Of a stretch of DNA of 9,755 bases, positions 1 to 7,226 are shown piece by piece. Within the stretch, counting starts at the first letter, position 1. The number at the start of each line of letters is the position of its first letter. The position numbers and the translations under genes were made by a program. A model generated the notes under the pieces. It was given only the letters and a program-made list of their open reading frames with translations. It made no database searches and was not told the origin of the DNA. Source of the DNA: Acidobacteriaceae bacterium (GTDB taxonomy: Bacteria > Acidobacteriota > Terriglobia > Terriglobales > Acidobacteriaceae); the NCBI GenBank assembly GCA_027307295.1, contig DAHUXF010000080.1:1-9755 (forward strand), written 5' to 3'.

Positions 1-614
1 ATGGCTGACATTTCCTGCCCTGTGAATTCCCGCCGGTTCATTACCGCCAGCAGCGAGTGCGCGATATTAGGCCGAAGCGCCTTGAGCTTGGCCGTGGACT
101 CTTCAAGCATCTTGCGGCTGGCGGCGCTGCTGCGCGTGGTATGTCCAAAAAGTTCTTTGACGGCAATGGGCGTGAACGGGGCTGGGCTTAACACTTTAAT
201 CAGTTGCCCCAGGAAGTTGTAGCGCATGCGGGCCGCCAGCTTCTCTTTGGTGGCCGTGGTATTCATCAAAGTAAGCGTTCGTAAAAGTTCCGGATGGCGC
301 GCTGCCAGCCGCATGCCCACAAATCCTCCCATGGAAAGGCCCGCAAAATGGCAGGGGCCGGCGTTCAGGGCCTTGATCAGCGCGGCGGCGTCTTCTGTAA
401 GCGTGTCCATGTCATAGCCGTGACCTGGGTCTTGCGACTGGCCCTGCGCCCGATGGTCATACGCAATGACCCTGTAGCGCTTCTCAAAGGCCGCGCGTTG
501 CGCTTCAAACATCGTGTGGTCCATCAGCAGCCCATGGGAGAACACAATGGTCTCCGCCCCGCTGCCAGTCTCTTTATAGAACAGGTTGATGCCATTGGCT
601 TGGATAGTAGGCAT
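1..614 (-). CDS. alpha/beta hydrolase (3'-truncated by window edge)
   Basis: I translated this from the minus strand. It reads MPTIQANGINLFYKETGSG and stays open for 204 codons to the edge of the window. It is an alpha/beta-fold hydrolase of the 3-oxoadipate enol-lactonase/haloperoxidase-like type. Visible landmarks are the oxyanion-hole motif FSHG (residues 25-28), the YDHRAQGQS stretch (52-60) that follows strand 4, and the nucleophile elbow GLSMGG with Ser94. Family members run about 255-280 residues, so some 60 residues carrying the catalytic Asp and His lie outside the window. There is no signal peptide, so it should be cytoplasmic. The ATG at 614 has no strong Shine-Dalgarno sequence, but it fits the family's usual N-terminus and no closer upstream ATG is in frame. 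It is divergent from polX across 183 bp. The substrate cannot be told from sequence; esterase, lactonase or dehalogenase activities are all possible. Confidence 0.9.
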   Translation of the reverse strand, partial: MPTIQANGINLFYKETGSGAETIVFSHGLLMDHTMFEAQRAAFEKRYRVIAYDHRAQGQSQDPGHGYDMDTLTEDAAALIKALNAGPCHFAGLSMGGFVGMRLAARHPELLRTLTLMNTTATKEKLAARMRYNFLGQLIKVLSPAPFTPIAVKELFGHTTRSSAASRKMLEESTAKLKALRPNIAHSLLAVMNRREFTGQEMSA

Positions 615-797
615 GGCGGCGATTTTACACCGCACCTGGCGCATTCTCTCTGGCATCCAGAGCGGCGTGTGATTTTCAGAAAAATCCTACAGCTGCGTTT
701 TCGATGTTCTTTTTACGTCTCTGCATCCCGCTCCTGTTCTCTTGTTAAGATCATCGATACCATAGAGACTTCAGGCTATTGAGATTTCTGACAAACC

Positions 798-2561
798 ATG
801 GACAACAAAGCCATAGCCACCATTTTTTATGAAACCGCTGACCTGATGAAGGTCGCTTCCGCCGACCCATTCCGTATACGCTCGTATGAGCGCGCGGCTG
901 AGGCCCTTGAAGGCTGGCCGCAGCAGGTAGCGGAAATTTATCAGGATGAAAAGGCCCTGCTTGCAATCCCCGGCATTGGCAAAGGCATGGCCGCCAACAT
1001 CCGCGAGTTGATGACGGAGGGCAAGCTTGCCTCGCATGAAGAGATGTTGCAGAAATTCCGTCCATCCATGCTGGAGCTGCTTAAGATTTCCGGCCTGGGG
1101 CCTAAGACGATTGCCCTGATCTGGGACGCGTTTCAGGTATGCGATGTGGACGGAGTCGCCAAACTGGCGAGTGAAGGCAAGTTGCGCACGCTGCCGCGGC
1201 TCAGCGAAAAGTCAGAGCAGAAAATCCTCAAAGCCATTGAAAGTTACCGTCAGCTTACCGGGCGGTTTCTCCTCAGCGTTGCCGATGACATCGCGCGCAA
1301 GATCACGGACTTCCTCAAGGACCTTCCCGGCGTTGAAAAAGTCACGCCCGCCGGATCATTGCGCCGGGGCCGCGAAACCGTGGGCGATCTGGATCTGCTG
1401 GTTACCGGAAAGTGTTGCGATAACGATGCCCAGCGCAACAAGGTGATTGAGCGCATCCTGAGTTTTCCTGGGATTCTGGAAGTCCTGGGCAAAGGCGAGA
1501 ACAAAGTCAGCTTTAAGCTGCGCAGCGGCATGCAAGTGGATGTGCGCCTGCTCTTGCCGGATTCCTTTGGCGCTGCTATGCAGTACTTCACCGGATCCAA
1601 GAACCACAATGTCACGCTGCGCCAGCGGGCGCTCAAACAGGGTTATACCCTGAATGAATATGGCCTGGTGCGCGTGGAAGACAACAAGCGCGTGGCCGGC
1701 AAAACCGAAGAAGAGATTTACAAAAAACTCGGCCTGGCATTTATCCCGCCTGAGTTGCGGGAAGACTGCGGTGAAATCCAGGCCGCCGCGGAAGACAAAC
1801 TGCCGGAACTTATTACCCTGGCTGATTTGCAGGGCGACGTACACATGCATACCGTTGAAACTGACGGCAAATGCACGATTGAAGAAATGGCCCTGGCGGC
1901 GCGCCAGCATGGCTACAAATACATGGCCATTACGGACCACTCCAAGAACCTGGCCTTTGCCAATGGCCTGGATGATAAGCGCGCGGAAGCGCATATCAGG
2001 AAGATTCGCGCCGCTGCAAAGCAGATTGAGGGCATCCGCATTTTTGCGGGTATTGAAGTGGACATTCTGGCCGAGGGCGAACTTGATCTTTCTGATTCCG
2101 TGCTGGAGCAGATGGACCTGGTGATTGCCAGCGTGCACTCGCATTTCAATCAGGAGCCGGCGCAGATGACCGACCGTCTGCTGCGCGTGATTGAAAATCC
2201 CAACACGTCCATCATGGGCCATCCTACCGGGCGGATGTTGTTGCGGCGGGAAGGCTTCGTCTTTGACTATGACAAGGTTTTTTCCGCTGCGGCCAAGGCC
2301 GGGGTGGCCATGGAGCACAATGCTTATCCTGACCGGTTGGACCTGCGTGACCAGCACTTGCGCATGGCCAAAGCTAAAGGCGTGAAGTTTGTGGTTAATA
2401 CGGACGCTCATCATACGTCACACATAGAAAATGTGCGCTACGGCGTGATGCAGTTGCGGCGTGCATGGCTCGGCAAGCAGGACGTTCTTAATACGCTTCC
2501 AGCCGCGCATTTTGCCAAAATGATGCGTCGTGTACTCCCGTTGCTGGAGGAAGCATCCTGA
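798..2561 (+). CDS. polX: DNA polymerase/3'-5' exonuclease PolX
   Basis: This is a bacterial family-X DNA polymerase joined to a PHP exonuclease, 587 residues against about 570 in Bacillus subtilis PolX. In that family it fills short gaps and trims 3' ends in base-excision and related repair. An N-terminal helix-hairpin-helix region contains PGIGKG (58-63) and SGLGPK (98-103). The polymerase palm has the nucleotidyltransferase motif GSLRRGRETVGDLDL (186-200) with metal-binding Asp197 and Asp199, and a third Asp at 248 (QVDVR). The PHP domain from about 345 keeps its metal-site motifs: DVHMHT (347-352), Asp356, TDHS (379-382), Glu420, VHSH (446-449), GHPTGR (474-479) and NTDAHH (534-539). Both active sites therefore look intact. 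The start matches the usual MDNK-like N-terminus of the family, although no convincing Shine-Dalgarno sequence precedes it. The next gene follows after 105 bp; no terminator was recognised between them. Confidence 0.97.
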   Translation: MDNKAIATIFYETADLMKVASADPFRIRSYERAAEALEGWPQQVAEIYQDEKALLAIPGIGKGMAANIRELMTEGKLASHEEMLQKFRPSMLELLKISGLGPKTIALIWDAFQVCDVDGVAKLASEGKLRTLPRLSEKSEQKILKAIESYRQLTGRFLLSVADDIARKITDFLKDLPGVEKVTPAGSLRRGRETVGDLDLLVTGKCCDNDAQRNKVIERILSFPGILEVLGKGENKVSFKLRSGMQVDVRLLLPDSFGAAMQYFTGSKNHNVTLRQRALKQGYTLNEYGLVRVEDNKRVAGKTEEEIYKKLGLAFIPPELREDCGEIQAAAEDKLPELITLADLQGDVHMHTVETDGKCTIEEMALAARQHGYKYMAITDHSKNLAFANGLDDKRAEAHIRKIRAAAKQIEGIRIFAGIEVDILAEGELDLSDSVLEQMDLVIASVHSHFNQEPAQMTDRLLRVIENPNTSIMGHPTGRMLLRREGFVFDYDKVFSAAAKAGVAMEHNAYPDRLDLRDQHLRMAKAKGVKFVVNTDAHHTSHIENVRYGVMQLRRAWLGKQDVLNTLPAAHFAKMMRRVLPLLEEAS

Positions 2562-2666
2562 AGGGCGTACCAAAAGAGTCCGTACCAGAAGGCCCGAAGA
2601 AGAACTTCTCGCTCCCTAAGTGATTTTGGCATCTCAGGAAGAGTATTCTGTGTTTGGAGCAACCTT

Positions 2667-3287
2667 ATGCCAGACAATGCAATGCCAACTCCTCCTCCCC
2701 CGGCCAAGCCACCGGCCAAAGCGGCAGCACCAGCGCCAGAAATCAATGCCGGGCATCCATCTATCACGGAGGAATTTGATAGCGCGAAGTGGACGCTGCC
2801 TCCCATCGTGCCGCTGCTGGTTGCAACGGCCATTGTGGCTGTCCTGGTTTCTGTGATTGTGCTTTCTAACCGCACCAAGCCCAGCGCAGGCATGGAGGTG
2901 ACGAAGGTGGTCACGGCGGACCAGCAGGGGAATACCATGGTCGCCATCCAGGTAAAAATCGAGAACAAGATTGAGAAGCCGCTGTGGATCAAGAGCATCA
3001 GCGCAGAGGTGGAAGCTCCCGACGGCAAGAAATACAATGATAACGCTGCGCCTTCCATGGATGCGCCGCGTTATATGCAGGCTTTTCCTGATCTGGAGGC
3101 GGCGCGGGCCGATTGGCTGAAAGAAGACCTGAAGATTCCCACTAAAACTTCATTCACAGGCACCGCTATCTTTGCCTATCCTATAGGCAGGTCTGCATTT
3201 GAGGGGCGCAAGGCATTGACGGTCCGCATACAGTTATATGATCAGCCAACGCTGGTGGTGACAAACACACCTGCGCCCAAGTCATGA
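2667..3287 (+). CDS. single-pass membrane protein, proline-rich N-terminus, unknown function
   Basis: A 206-residue protein I cannot assign to a named family. Residues 7-24 are a Pro/Ala/Lys-rich tract (PTPPPPAKPPAKAAAPAP). A single membrane helix spans about 46-66 (IVPLLVATAIVAVLVSVIVL) and is followed by Asn-Arg-Thr-Lys, which suggests a membrane-anchored protein. The rest (75-206) is rich in alternating beta strands (MVAIQVKIENK, LWIKSISAEVEAP, LTVRIQLYDQPTLVV). It resembles small Ig-like or LEA2/DUF4352-like sandwich domains, but that is an impression of the fold and not a match. There is no cysteine and no catalytic motif. The start at 2667 is well supported by GGAG at 2656-2659, seven bases upstream. 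An overlapping frame starting at 2620 was rejected because it lacks protein-like composition. It may be read together with polX, but the 105-bp gap leaves that open. Confidence 0.82.
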   Translation: MPDNAMPTPPPPAKPPAKAAAPAPEINAGHPSITEEFDSAKWTLPPIVPLLVATAIVAVLVSVIVLSNRTKPSAGMEVTKVVTADQQGNTMVAIQVKIENKIEKPLWIKSISAEVEAPDGKKYNDNAAPSMDAPRYMQAFPDLEAARADWLKEDLKIPTKTSFTGTAIFAYPIGRSAFEGRKALTVRIQLYDQPTLVVTNTPAPKS

Positions 3288-3305
3288 ACAGCATCTTTGT
3301 GGAAT

Positions 3306-3326
3306 GCTGCCTTAGGCAGCGATTTG
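3306..3326 (+). terminator. weak hairpin terminator candidate after the membrane-protein gene
   Basis: GCTGCC (3306-3311) and GGCAGC (3315-3320) pair perfectly around a 3-nt loop, followed by GATTTG instead of a clean T run. It lies 19 bases after the stop codon, where a terminator is expected, but the tail is poor, so intrinsic termination would be weak. Confidence 0.35.
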
Positions 3327-3441
3327 TATGGTCTGTGTATTTGTTTTCCAGGCATGTCGAACCGCGCTGGTGAAAAGCATCTCCGCATTGTTGCATTGGC
3401 GGCTCTGGCCGAAACCAAATCGTTTCAACATTAAAATTTTC

Positions 3442-3469
3442 TTGACATTTCATCGGCCTGAGAGACAAT
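3442..3469 (+). promoter_or_regulatory. sigma70-type promoter for the TonB-dependent receptor gene
   Basis: A perfect -35 box TTGACA (3442-3447) is followed 16 bp later by GACAAT (3464-3469), which matches TATAAT at four positions, including the conserved second A and final T. An AT-rich stretch (TTAAAATTTT, 3431-3440) sits just upstream and could act as an UP-like element. Transcription would begin near 3476, leaving an untranslated leader of about 95 nt that contains the repeats at 3513-3545. Confidence 0.5.
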
Positions 3470-3512
3470 GGCCCGGCCAGACATGCCGCCGCGCATTAGG
3501 ATAGCTATATTT

Positions 3513-3545
3513 AATATTCAGGCAATATTCCGAACGAACGTTCGT
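3513..3545 (+). promoter_or_regulatory. operator-like cluster: AATATTC direct repeat plus CGAAC-N4-GTTCG palindrome
   Basis: AATATTC occurs at 3513-3519 and again at 3524-3530, 11 bp apart, about one helical turn. Immediately after it, 3531-3544 reads CGAACGAACGTTCG. Its inner 12 bp (ACGAACGTTCGT, 3534-3545) is a perfect palindrome. The 14-mer fits the CGAAC-N4-GTTCG form bound by LexA in Bacillus and actinobacteria. It lies about 27 bp before the receptor start codon and downstream of the predicted promoter, where a bound repressor would block elongation. The identity of any binding protein is unknown. Confidence 0.35.
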
Positions 3546-3571
3546 GAGACACCATTTTCAACGGAGGTACG

Positions 3572-6500
3572 ATGAAACGTATCTGGGCCACATTTGTGCT
3601 CGTCCTTGTTTTTGCTTTTTTCCATAGCAGTGCGTCCGCGCAAGTCAGCTCGGCGGAAGCCCAATTGAACGGCTCTGTCCACGATCAGACCGGAAGCGTC
3701 ATCGTGAAAGCTGCGATTACTCTCCATAATGTGGATACCAACCAGGTTTATAAGACTTCTTCCAACAGCGTAGGTTTTTACATTTTTACCAATATTCCTC
3801 CTGGAAATTACGAACTCACCGCGGAGTCGCAGGGGTTTGCCAGATACTCGCGCACCGGGATCACTTTACGTGTGGCCCAGGTGGCAACCATTGATGTTGG
3901 CCTGAATGTCGCCGGCACCACGCAGGAGGTCACGGTCAGCACGGATGCCCCGGTAATTGAGCCCACGCGCACTGAGGTCAGCCAGGTGGTGGAGACGCAA
4001 CAGATACAGTCGCTTCCCATAGCGGGCAGGCTGTTTACCGATTTCGCCCTGCTCAGTCCGGGTGTAACTACAGGGCGCACCAGCCTGCAATCCACGTTTA
4101 CGGACCCAACGGTGACGCGCATCTCCTTTGGCGGCCAGCGCGATCTGAACAACAGCGTGACGGTGGATGGAGCGGACAACATCAATTCCGCCACCGGTTC
4201 CCAGCGGGCCACGCCCTCGCAGGAGGCGGTGAGCGAATTCCGCGTGGTCAATAACAGTTTTTCCGCTGAATACGGGCGTGCGCTGGGCGGAATCGTGAAT
4301 ATCGTTACCAAGTCCGGGACCAATGGCGTTCACGGCTCAGTCTACGAATATTTCATGAACAACAAGCTCAATGCCAAACCACTGCTCACGCAGTCTGGTT
4401 TTGATACATTCCGGCAAAACCAGTTTGGAGCCACGCTGGGTGGCCCGCTGAGCAAAGACAAGACCTTTTATTTCGTCAACTATGAAGGCCAGCGCCGGGC
4501 GCAATCGCCACAGTTTCCTGGCCTGCTGGTCAGCAATTTGAGCGCTATCAACGCGTTAAAAAGCAGTCTGGGCATTGCGCCGGAAAGTCTGAACCTGCTT
4601 AAAACTGCAGACGTCGACAACGGCTTTCTCAAAGTCGATCACCAGTTCAATGACCGTAACCACCTTTCCGCGCGCTACTCGATTCAGGATGCTACCAACC
4701 TGAACATGCTGGTGGGTGAGACTCTGGATGGCGGCGGCATCGGCGCGCCCAGCAGCGGACGCAACGGCTCTCTGCGCGACCAGGATTTGGTTGGCACCCT
4801 GAGCACGACATTAAGTGAGAACAAGGTCAATTCAGTGCTGGTGCAGTGGGCGCGGCGGAATTATGGCTTTCTTGGAGTTACGGGCCAGCCCAATCTGGAT
4901 GTCCCGAACCTGCTGCTTTTTGGCCACAACTTTGGCGCGTTTGACCGCTATAACGAAACCCGAATCCAGGGCACGGACACGTTCTCCCTGGTCCACGGCA
5001 AGCATTATGCCAAGTTTGGTTTTGATACGGACTACGTCCGTAACTTTGTAATCTGGCCGGGTTTCACTCCGGCGCGCATTATATTTCCCAGCCTCGATGA
5101 CCTGCTGGTCTCCAGCAAGCCGAATTGGGGAGCAGCCCCTTGCCCTCCGCCGCTGGTGGGACTAGTTGCTCCCTGTCTGGCAGCGTTTTTCTGGGGCGCG
5201 CCGATCGGTCCCGGCCCGTTCAACCCGAACGCCGCCTCGCCGTCGGTTCCCACAACCTGGCAGAATGCGTTTCTGGCATCGCAGGCACCAAATTTTTTCG
5301 TTAACCTGAACCACAGCTATTTTGGTTTCTTTGCCCAGGACCAGTATCGCGTTACGCCCAAGCTCACGGTGAATTATGGCTTGCGGTATGACGTTGAAGC
5401 CGGGCTGGGCTTCTTTGTAAACGGTGACCATAACAACTTCCAACCGCGCGTCGGGTTCGCATACGCGCCGGATTCCAAGACCGTGATTCGCTCCGGGTTC
5501 GGCATCTTCAGAGACAAGTACAGCCTGAGCTTCTTCTTTGTGCCTGCGCCGCAGCGCCCGCCGGTGATTGCCGGACTGCCTACATCCAAAAACCAGACCA
5601 CGGGAACGTACCTGCTCAACAGCATCTTTTTGCCTGCGCCCTGCGTGATTGCCGGATGCCTCACGCCACCGCCCGGTTCACCGTTGCCGCCGGGAACAGT
5701 GCCACCGCCGCTGCTGACCTCAGCTTTTGAGAACCTGATCAACAGCGGATCATTCCCCAACAACTCCCTGTTTGCCCAGGGCGGCACTACCGTGGATCGC
5801 AACCTGCGCACGCCGTATACGGAGCAGGCCAACCTGGAAATTGACCGCACGCTTGGCAAAGGTCTTACCATCAGTGCGGGGTATCTATTTGTTGCCGGAC
5901 ACAAACTGGTGCGTCCCATCGACCTTAATGTAGGGCCGCCGGTGAGCGTGCAGCCCGGAACCGGCAAAGACATTTACGCTTTTGCCATCCGCGATCCAAA
6001 CATTCCCGCGCCGCCCGGAGGGTCGCCTGGAACCAATGGCATCTTCTATTTCACTGACTCCACCGGCAACTCGATTTATCACGGGTTGACGCTGCAAGCC
6101 ATCGAGAAGGCGGGCAAGTATTTCACGCTGAATGCGAACTACACGTTGTCCCACACACTGGATGACGGCACCTTTGTCACCTTTGTCAGCACGCCGCAAT
6201 CCAACGCGCAGCGCAACCTGGAGCGTGCCAACTCCAATCAGGATGCGCGCCACCGTTTTGTGGCCAACTTTGTGGCGGATGCGCCTCAGGATTCCTTCCT
6301 GCGCAACTTCCAGTTGAGCAGCATTGTTACCTTGCAGTCGGCCAGGCCGTTTACTCTCTTTGTTGGCTTTGACGCCAATAATGACGGCAATCCGGTGACG
6401 GACCGCGTGGGCAACTCGCCGCGCAACAGTTATCGCGGCAGCAACCTGCAAACCGTGGACATGCGCTTGTCCCGGGCTGTCCATCTGGGCGAACGGAAGG

Positions 6501-6712
6501 TGCTGAATCTTTCCGTGGACGCCTTCAACCTGCTCAACCACGCTAATGTGGATGAAGTGTTTTCTGTGTATGGTGCGCCGGACTTTGTTCCCGGACTCCC
6601 CGTGCCCAGGCACTTCGGCGATGGCGCCAGCGGTCCCAGCGGCGGCGTGGGCGCTCCCAGAACTGCATTCAATACACGCCAGTTCCAGCTGGCGGCAAAG
6701 TTCACTTTCTAG
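3572..6712 (+). CDS. TonB-dependent receptor, Oar-like, with carboxypeptidase-regulatory-like N-terminal domain
   Basis: A 1046-residue outer-membrane receptor, typical in length for the acidobacterial Oar-like class. Residues 1-23 form a signal peptide (hydrophobic core FVLVLVFAFF, cleavage after ASA). Residues 31-112 form a CarboxypepD_reg/Cna_B-like beta sandwich (LNGSVHDQTGSVI, GFYIFTNIPPGNYEL). The plug follows at about 125-250, with LPIAGR, SFGGQR, VDGADNIN and EYGRALGGIVNIVTKSGTN. The beta barrel runs to the C-terminal Phe (QLAAKFTF), the usual outer-membrane assembly signal. A strong GGAGG at 3563-3567 fixes the start. Such proteins import large or scarce ligands using TonB energy; the substrate is not predictable here, though in this phylum polysaccharide or peptide products are common guesses. 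The only four cysteines form two close pairs, 524/535 and 691/696, in proline-rich segments that are probably external loops. The gene appears monocistronic. Confidence 0.95.
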   Translation: MKRIWATFVLVLVFAFFHSSASAQVSSAEAQLNGSVHDQTGSVIVKAAITLHNVDTNQVYKTSSNSVGFYIFTNIPPGNYELTAESQGFARYSRTGITLRVAQVATIDVGLNVAGTTQEVTVSTDAPVIEPTRTEVSQVVETQQIQSLPIAGRLFTDFALLSPGVTTGRTSLQSTFTDPTVTRISFGGQRDLNNSVTVDGADNINSATGSQRATPSQEAVSEFRVVNNSFSAEYGRALGGIVNIVTKSGTNGVHGSVYEYFMNNKLNAKPLLTQSGFDTFRQNQFGATLGGPLSKDKTFYFVNYEGQRRAQSPQFPGLLVSNLSAINALKSSLGIAPESLNLLKTADVDNGFLKVDHQFNDRNHLSARYSIQDATNLNMLVGETLDGGGIGAPSSGRNGSLRDQDLVGTLSTTLSENKVNSVLVQWARRNYGFLGVTGQPNLDVPNLLLFGHNFGAFDRYNETRIQGTDTFSLVHGKHYAKFGFDTDYVRNFVIWPGFTPARIIFPSLDDLLVSSKPNWGAAPCPPPLVGLVAPCLAAFFWGAPIGPGPFNPNAASPSVPTTWQNAFLASQAPNFFVNLNHSYFGFFAQDQYRVTPKLTVNYGLRYDVEAGLGFFVNGDHNNFQPRVGFAYAPDSKTVIRSGFGIFRDKYSLSFFFVPAPQRPPVIAGLPTSKNQTTGTYLLNSIFLPAPCVIAGCLTPPPGSPLPPGTVPPPLLTSAFENLINSGSFPNNSLFAQGGTTVDRNLRTPYTEQANLEIDRTLGKGLTISAGYLFVAGHKLVRPIDLNVGPPVSVQPGTGKDIYAFAIRDPNIPAPPGGSPGTNGIFYFTDSTGNSIYHGLTLQAIEKAGKYFTLNANYTLSHTLDDGTFVTFVSTPQSNAQRNLERANSNQDARHRFVANFVADAPQDSFLRNFQLSSIVTLQSARPFTLFVGFDANNDGNPVTDRVGNSPRNSYRGSNLQTVDMRLSRAVHLGERKVLNLSVDAFNLLNHANVDEVFSVYGAPDFVPGLPVPRHFGDGASGPSGGVGAPRTAFNTRQFQLAAKFTF

Positions 6713-6734
6713 GCTTCATTTGTGTGTTTCGATC

Positions 6735-6763
6735 AGACGGCGCTCATTGCGCCGTCTTTTTTT
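6735..6763 (+). terminator. rho-independent terminator of the TonB-dependent receptor gene
   Basis: GACGGCGC (6736-6743) pairs perfectly with GCGCCGTC (6749-6756) around the loop TCATT. One further A-T pair at the base leads straight into seven Ts (6757-6763). It lies 22 bases after the receptor stop codon. Confidence 0.94.
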
Positions 6764-6772
6764 GCAAAATTT

Positions 6773-6801
6773 ACCACTGATTCGCACTGATGACACTGAT
6801 T
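6773..6801 (-). repeat. ATCAGTG trimer repeat, copy A
   Basis: Read on the minus strand, this is three degenerate units: AATCAGTGTC, ATCAGTGCG and AATCAGTGGT. It is the reverse complement of the core of copy B (6991-7019) with 27 of 29 positions matching, and the similarity continues a few bases inward (CAAGAAACA versus CAAGAACAG). Confidence 0.8.
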
Positions 6802-6847
6802 CAAGAAACAAAAGCACATCGCCGGGACCGGAGGATCGCACGACAAC

Positions 6848-6915
6848 GCCCGTCGTTCTCAAAATTCGTCTTCCCGACGGGCCGTTAAGCGAGCGCGCGC
6901 CGTCATCAGCGCGCG
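6848..6915. other. two adjacent GC-rich hairpins inside the repeat block
   Basis: GCCCGTCG (6848-6855) is exactly complementary to CGACGGGC (6875-6882) across 19 nt. CGCGCGC (6894-6900) is exactly complementary to GCGCGCG (6909-6915) across an 8-nt loop. Neither is followed by a T run, so they are not intrinsic terminators. They sit between inverted repeat copies A and B. They could be the structured core of a small non-autonomous element or of a small RNA; the sequence alone does not decide. Confidence 0.45.
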
Positions 6916-6977
6916 AGTAGGCCAGAGGGACCCTGTGCTTCCACGCGATGGTCTACGGCAATCATAAAACCGCTCTA

Positions 6978-7019
6978 CATCTGTTCTTGCAATCAGTGTT
7001 ATCAGTGGGAATCAGTGGT
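6978..7019 (+). repeat. ATCAGTG trimer repeat with leader, copy B
   Basis: A leader CATCTGTTCTTGC is followed by the three units AATCAGTGTT, ATCAGTGGG and AATCAGTGGT. It matches copy C (7168-7209) at 38 of 42 positions in direct orientation, and its core matches copy A in inverted orientation. Confidence 0.85.
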
Positions 7020-7041
7020 GCATTTTTTACTGTAAAGCTCG

Positions 7042-7060
7042 CCGAGGATAAACACGGATT
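7042..7060 (-). repeat. diverged two-unit repeat, copy E
   Basis: On the minus strand this reads AATCCGTGTTTATCCTCGG, two units of the same AATNNGTGTN-ATNNNCGG layout as the other copies. It is shorter and more diverged, so the assignment to the family is tentative. Confidence 0.45.
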
Positions 7061-7135
7061 GGGAAGTAGAAAAACTTCGGCGACAGAGAACAATATTGCA
7101 AGAGTTTTTGTTGCGCAAAAAATTGTGCTTGTTTC

Positions 7136-7164
7136 AATTCGTGTTCATTCGCGTGAATTCGCGG
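7136..7164 (+). repeat. ATTCGTG-type trimer repeat, copy D
   Basis: Three units, AATTCGTGTTC, ATTCGCGTG and AATTCGCGG, follow the same 29-nt layout as copies A-C but with TCG in place of CAG. It lies only 3 bp before copy C, so two subtypes of the repeat are adjacent. Confidence 0.65.
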
Positions 7165-7167
7165 CCA

Positions 7168-7209
7168 CATCTGTTTTTGCAATCAGTGTCATCAGTGTGA
7201 ATCAGCGGT
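7168..7209 (+). repeat. ATCAGTG trimer repeat with leader, copy C
   Basis: Leader CATCTGTTTTTGC followed by AATCAGTGTC, ATCAGTGTG and AATCAGCGGT. It differs from copy B at 4 of 42 positions, each a single-base change. It ends 17 bp from the stop codon of the minus-strand gene, so it would be in the 3' untranslated part of that transcript. Confidence 0.85.
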
Positions 7210-7226
7210 CAATCTTGGGCGGGTGC

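Larger units (their letters stand above)
6764..7226. other. 463-bp non-coding block rich in short repeats
   Basis: No credible gene is seen between the receptor terminator and the end of the minus-strand exported-protein gene. The open frames crossing it (for example 6948-7487 on the plus strand) have no protein-like composition and run antisense into the neighbouring gene. The block holds five copies of a trimeric repeat in both orientations, listed separately, and two GC-rich hairpins at 6848-6915. It also has a 7-bp inverted repeat, TCGCCGA (7039-7045) with TCGGCGA (7077-7083). Base composition swings from AT-rich (6764-6810, 7085-7135) to very GC-rich (6880-6915), unlike the even composition of the genes around it. 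Confidence 0.7.

Noticed and set aside
1..782. Plus-strand open frames at 1-222, 226-417 and 294-782
   Set aside because: They are antisense to the alpha/beta hydrolase, whose minus-strand translation has clear family motifs; the plus-strand products have none.
1356..2414. A 352-codon open frame on the minus strand inside polX
   Set aside because: It is an antisense shadow of polX with His/Gln/Val-rich composition and no recognisable domain; long antisense frames are common in GC-rich coding DNA.
2438..3058. Minus-strand frame of 206 codons overlapping polX and the membrane-protein gene
   Set aside because: The plus-strand frame has a good ribosome binding site, a membrane helix and a sensible domain layout; the minus frame crosses the end of polX.
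5885..6613. Minus-strand frame of 242 codons inside the receptor gene
   Set aside because: It is antisense to well-defined TonB-receptor barrel sequence and has no family features.
6773..7209. Reading the repeats as a CRISPR array
   Set aside because: The copies are in mixed orientation with irregular spacing (3 to about 190 bp) and are internally trimeric; no cas gene is nearby.
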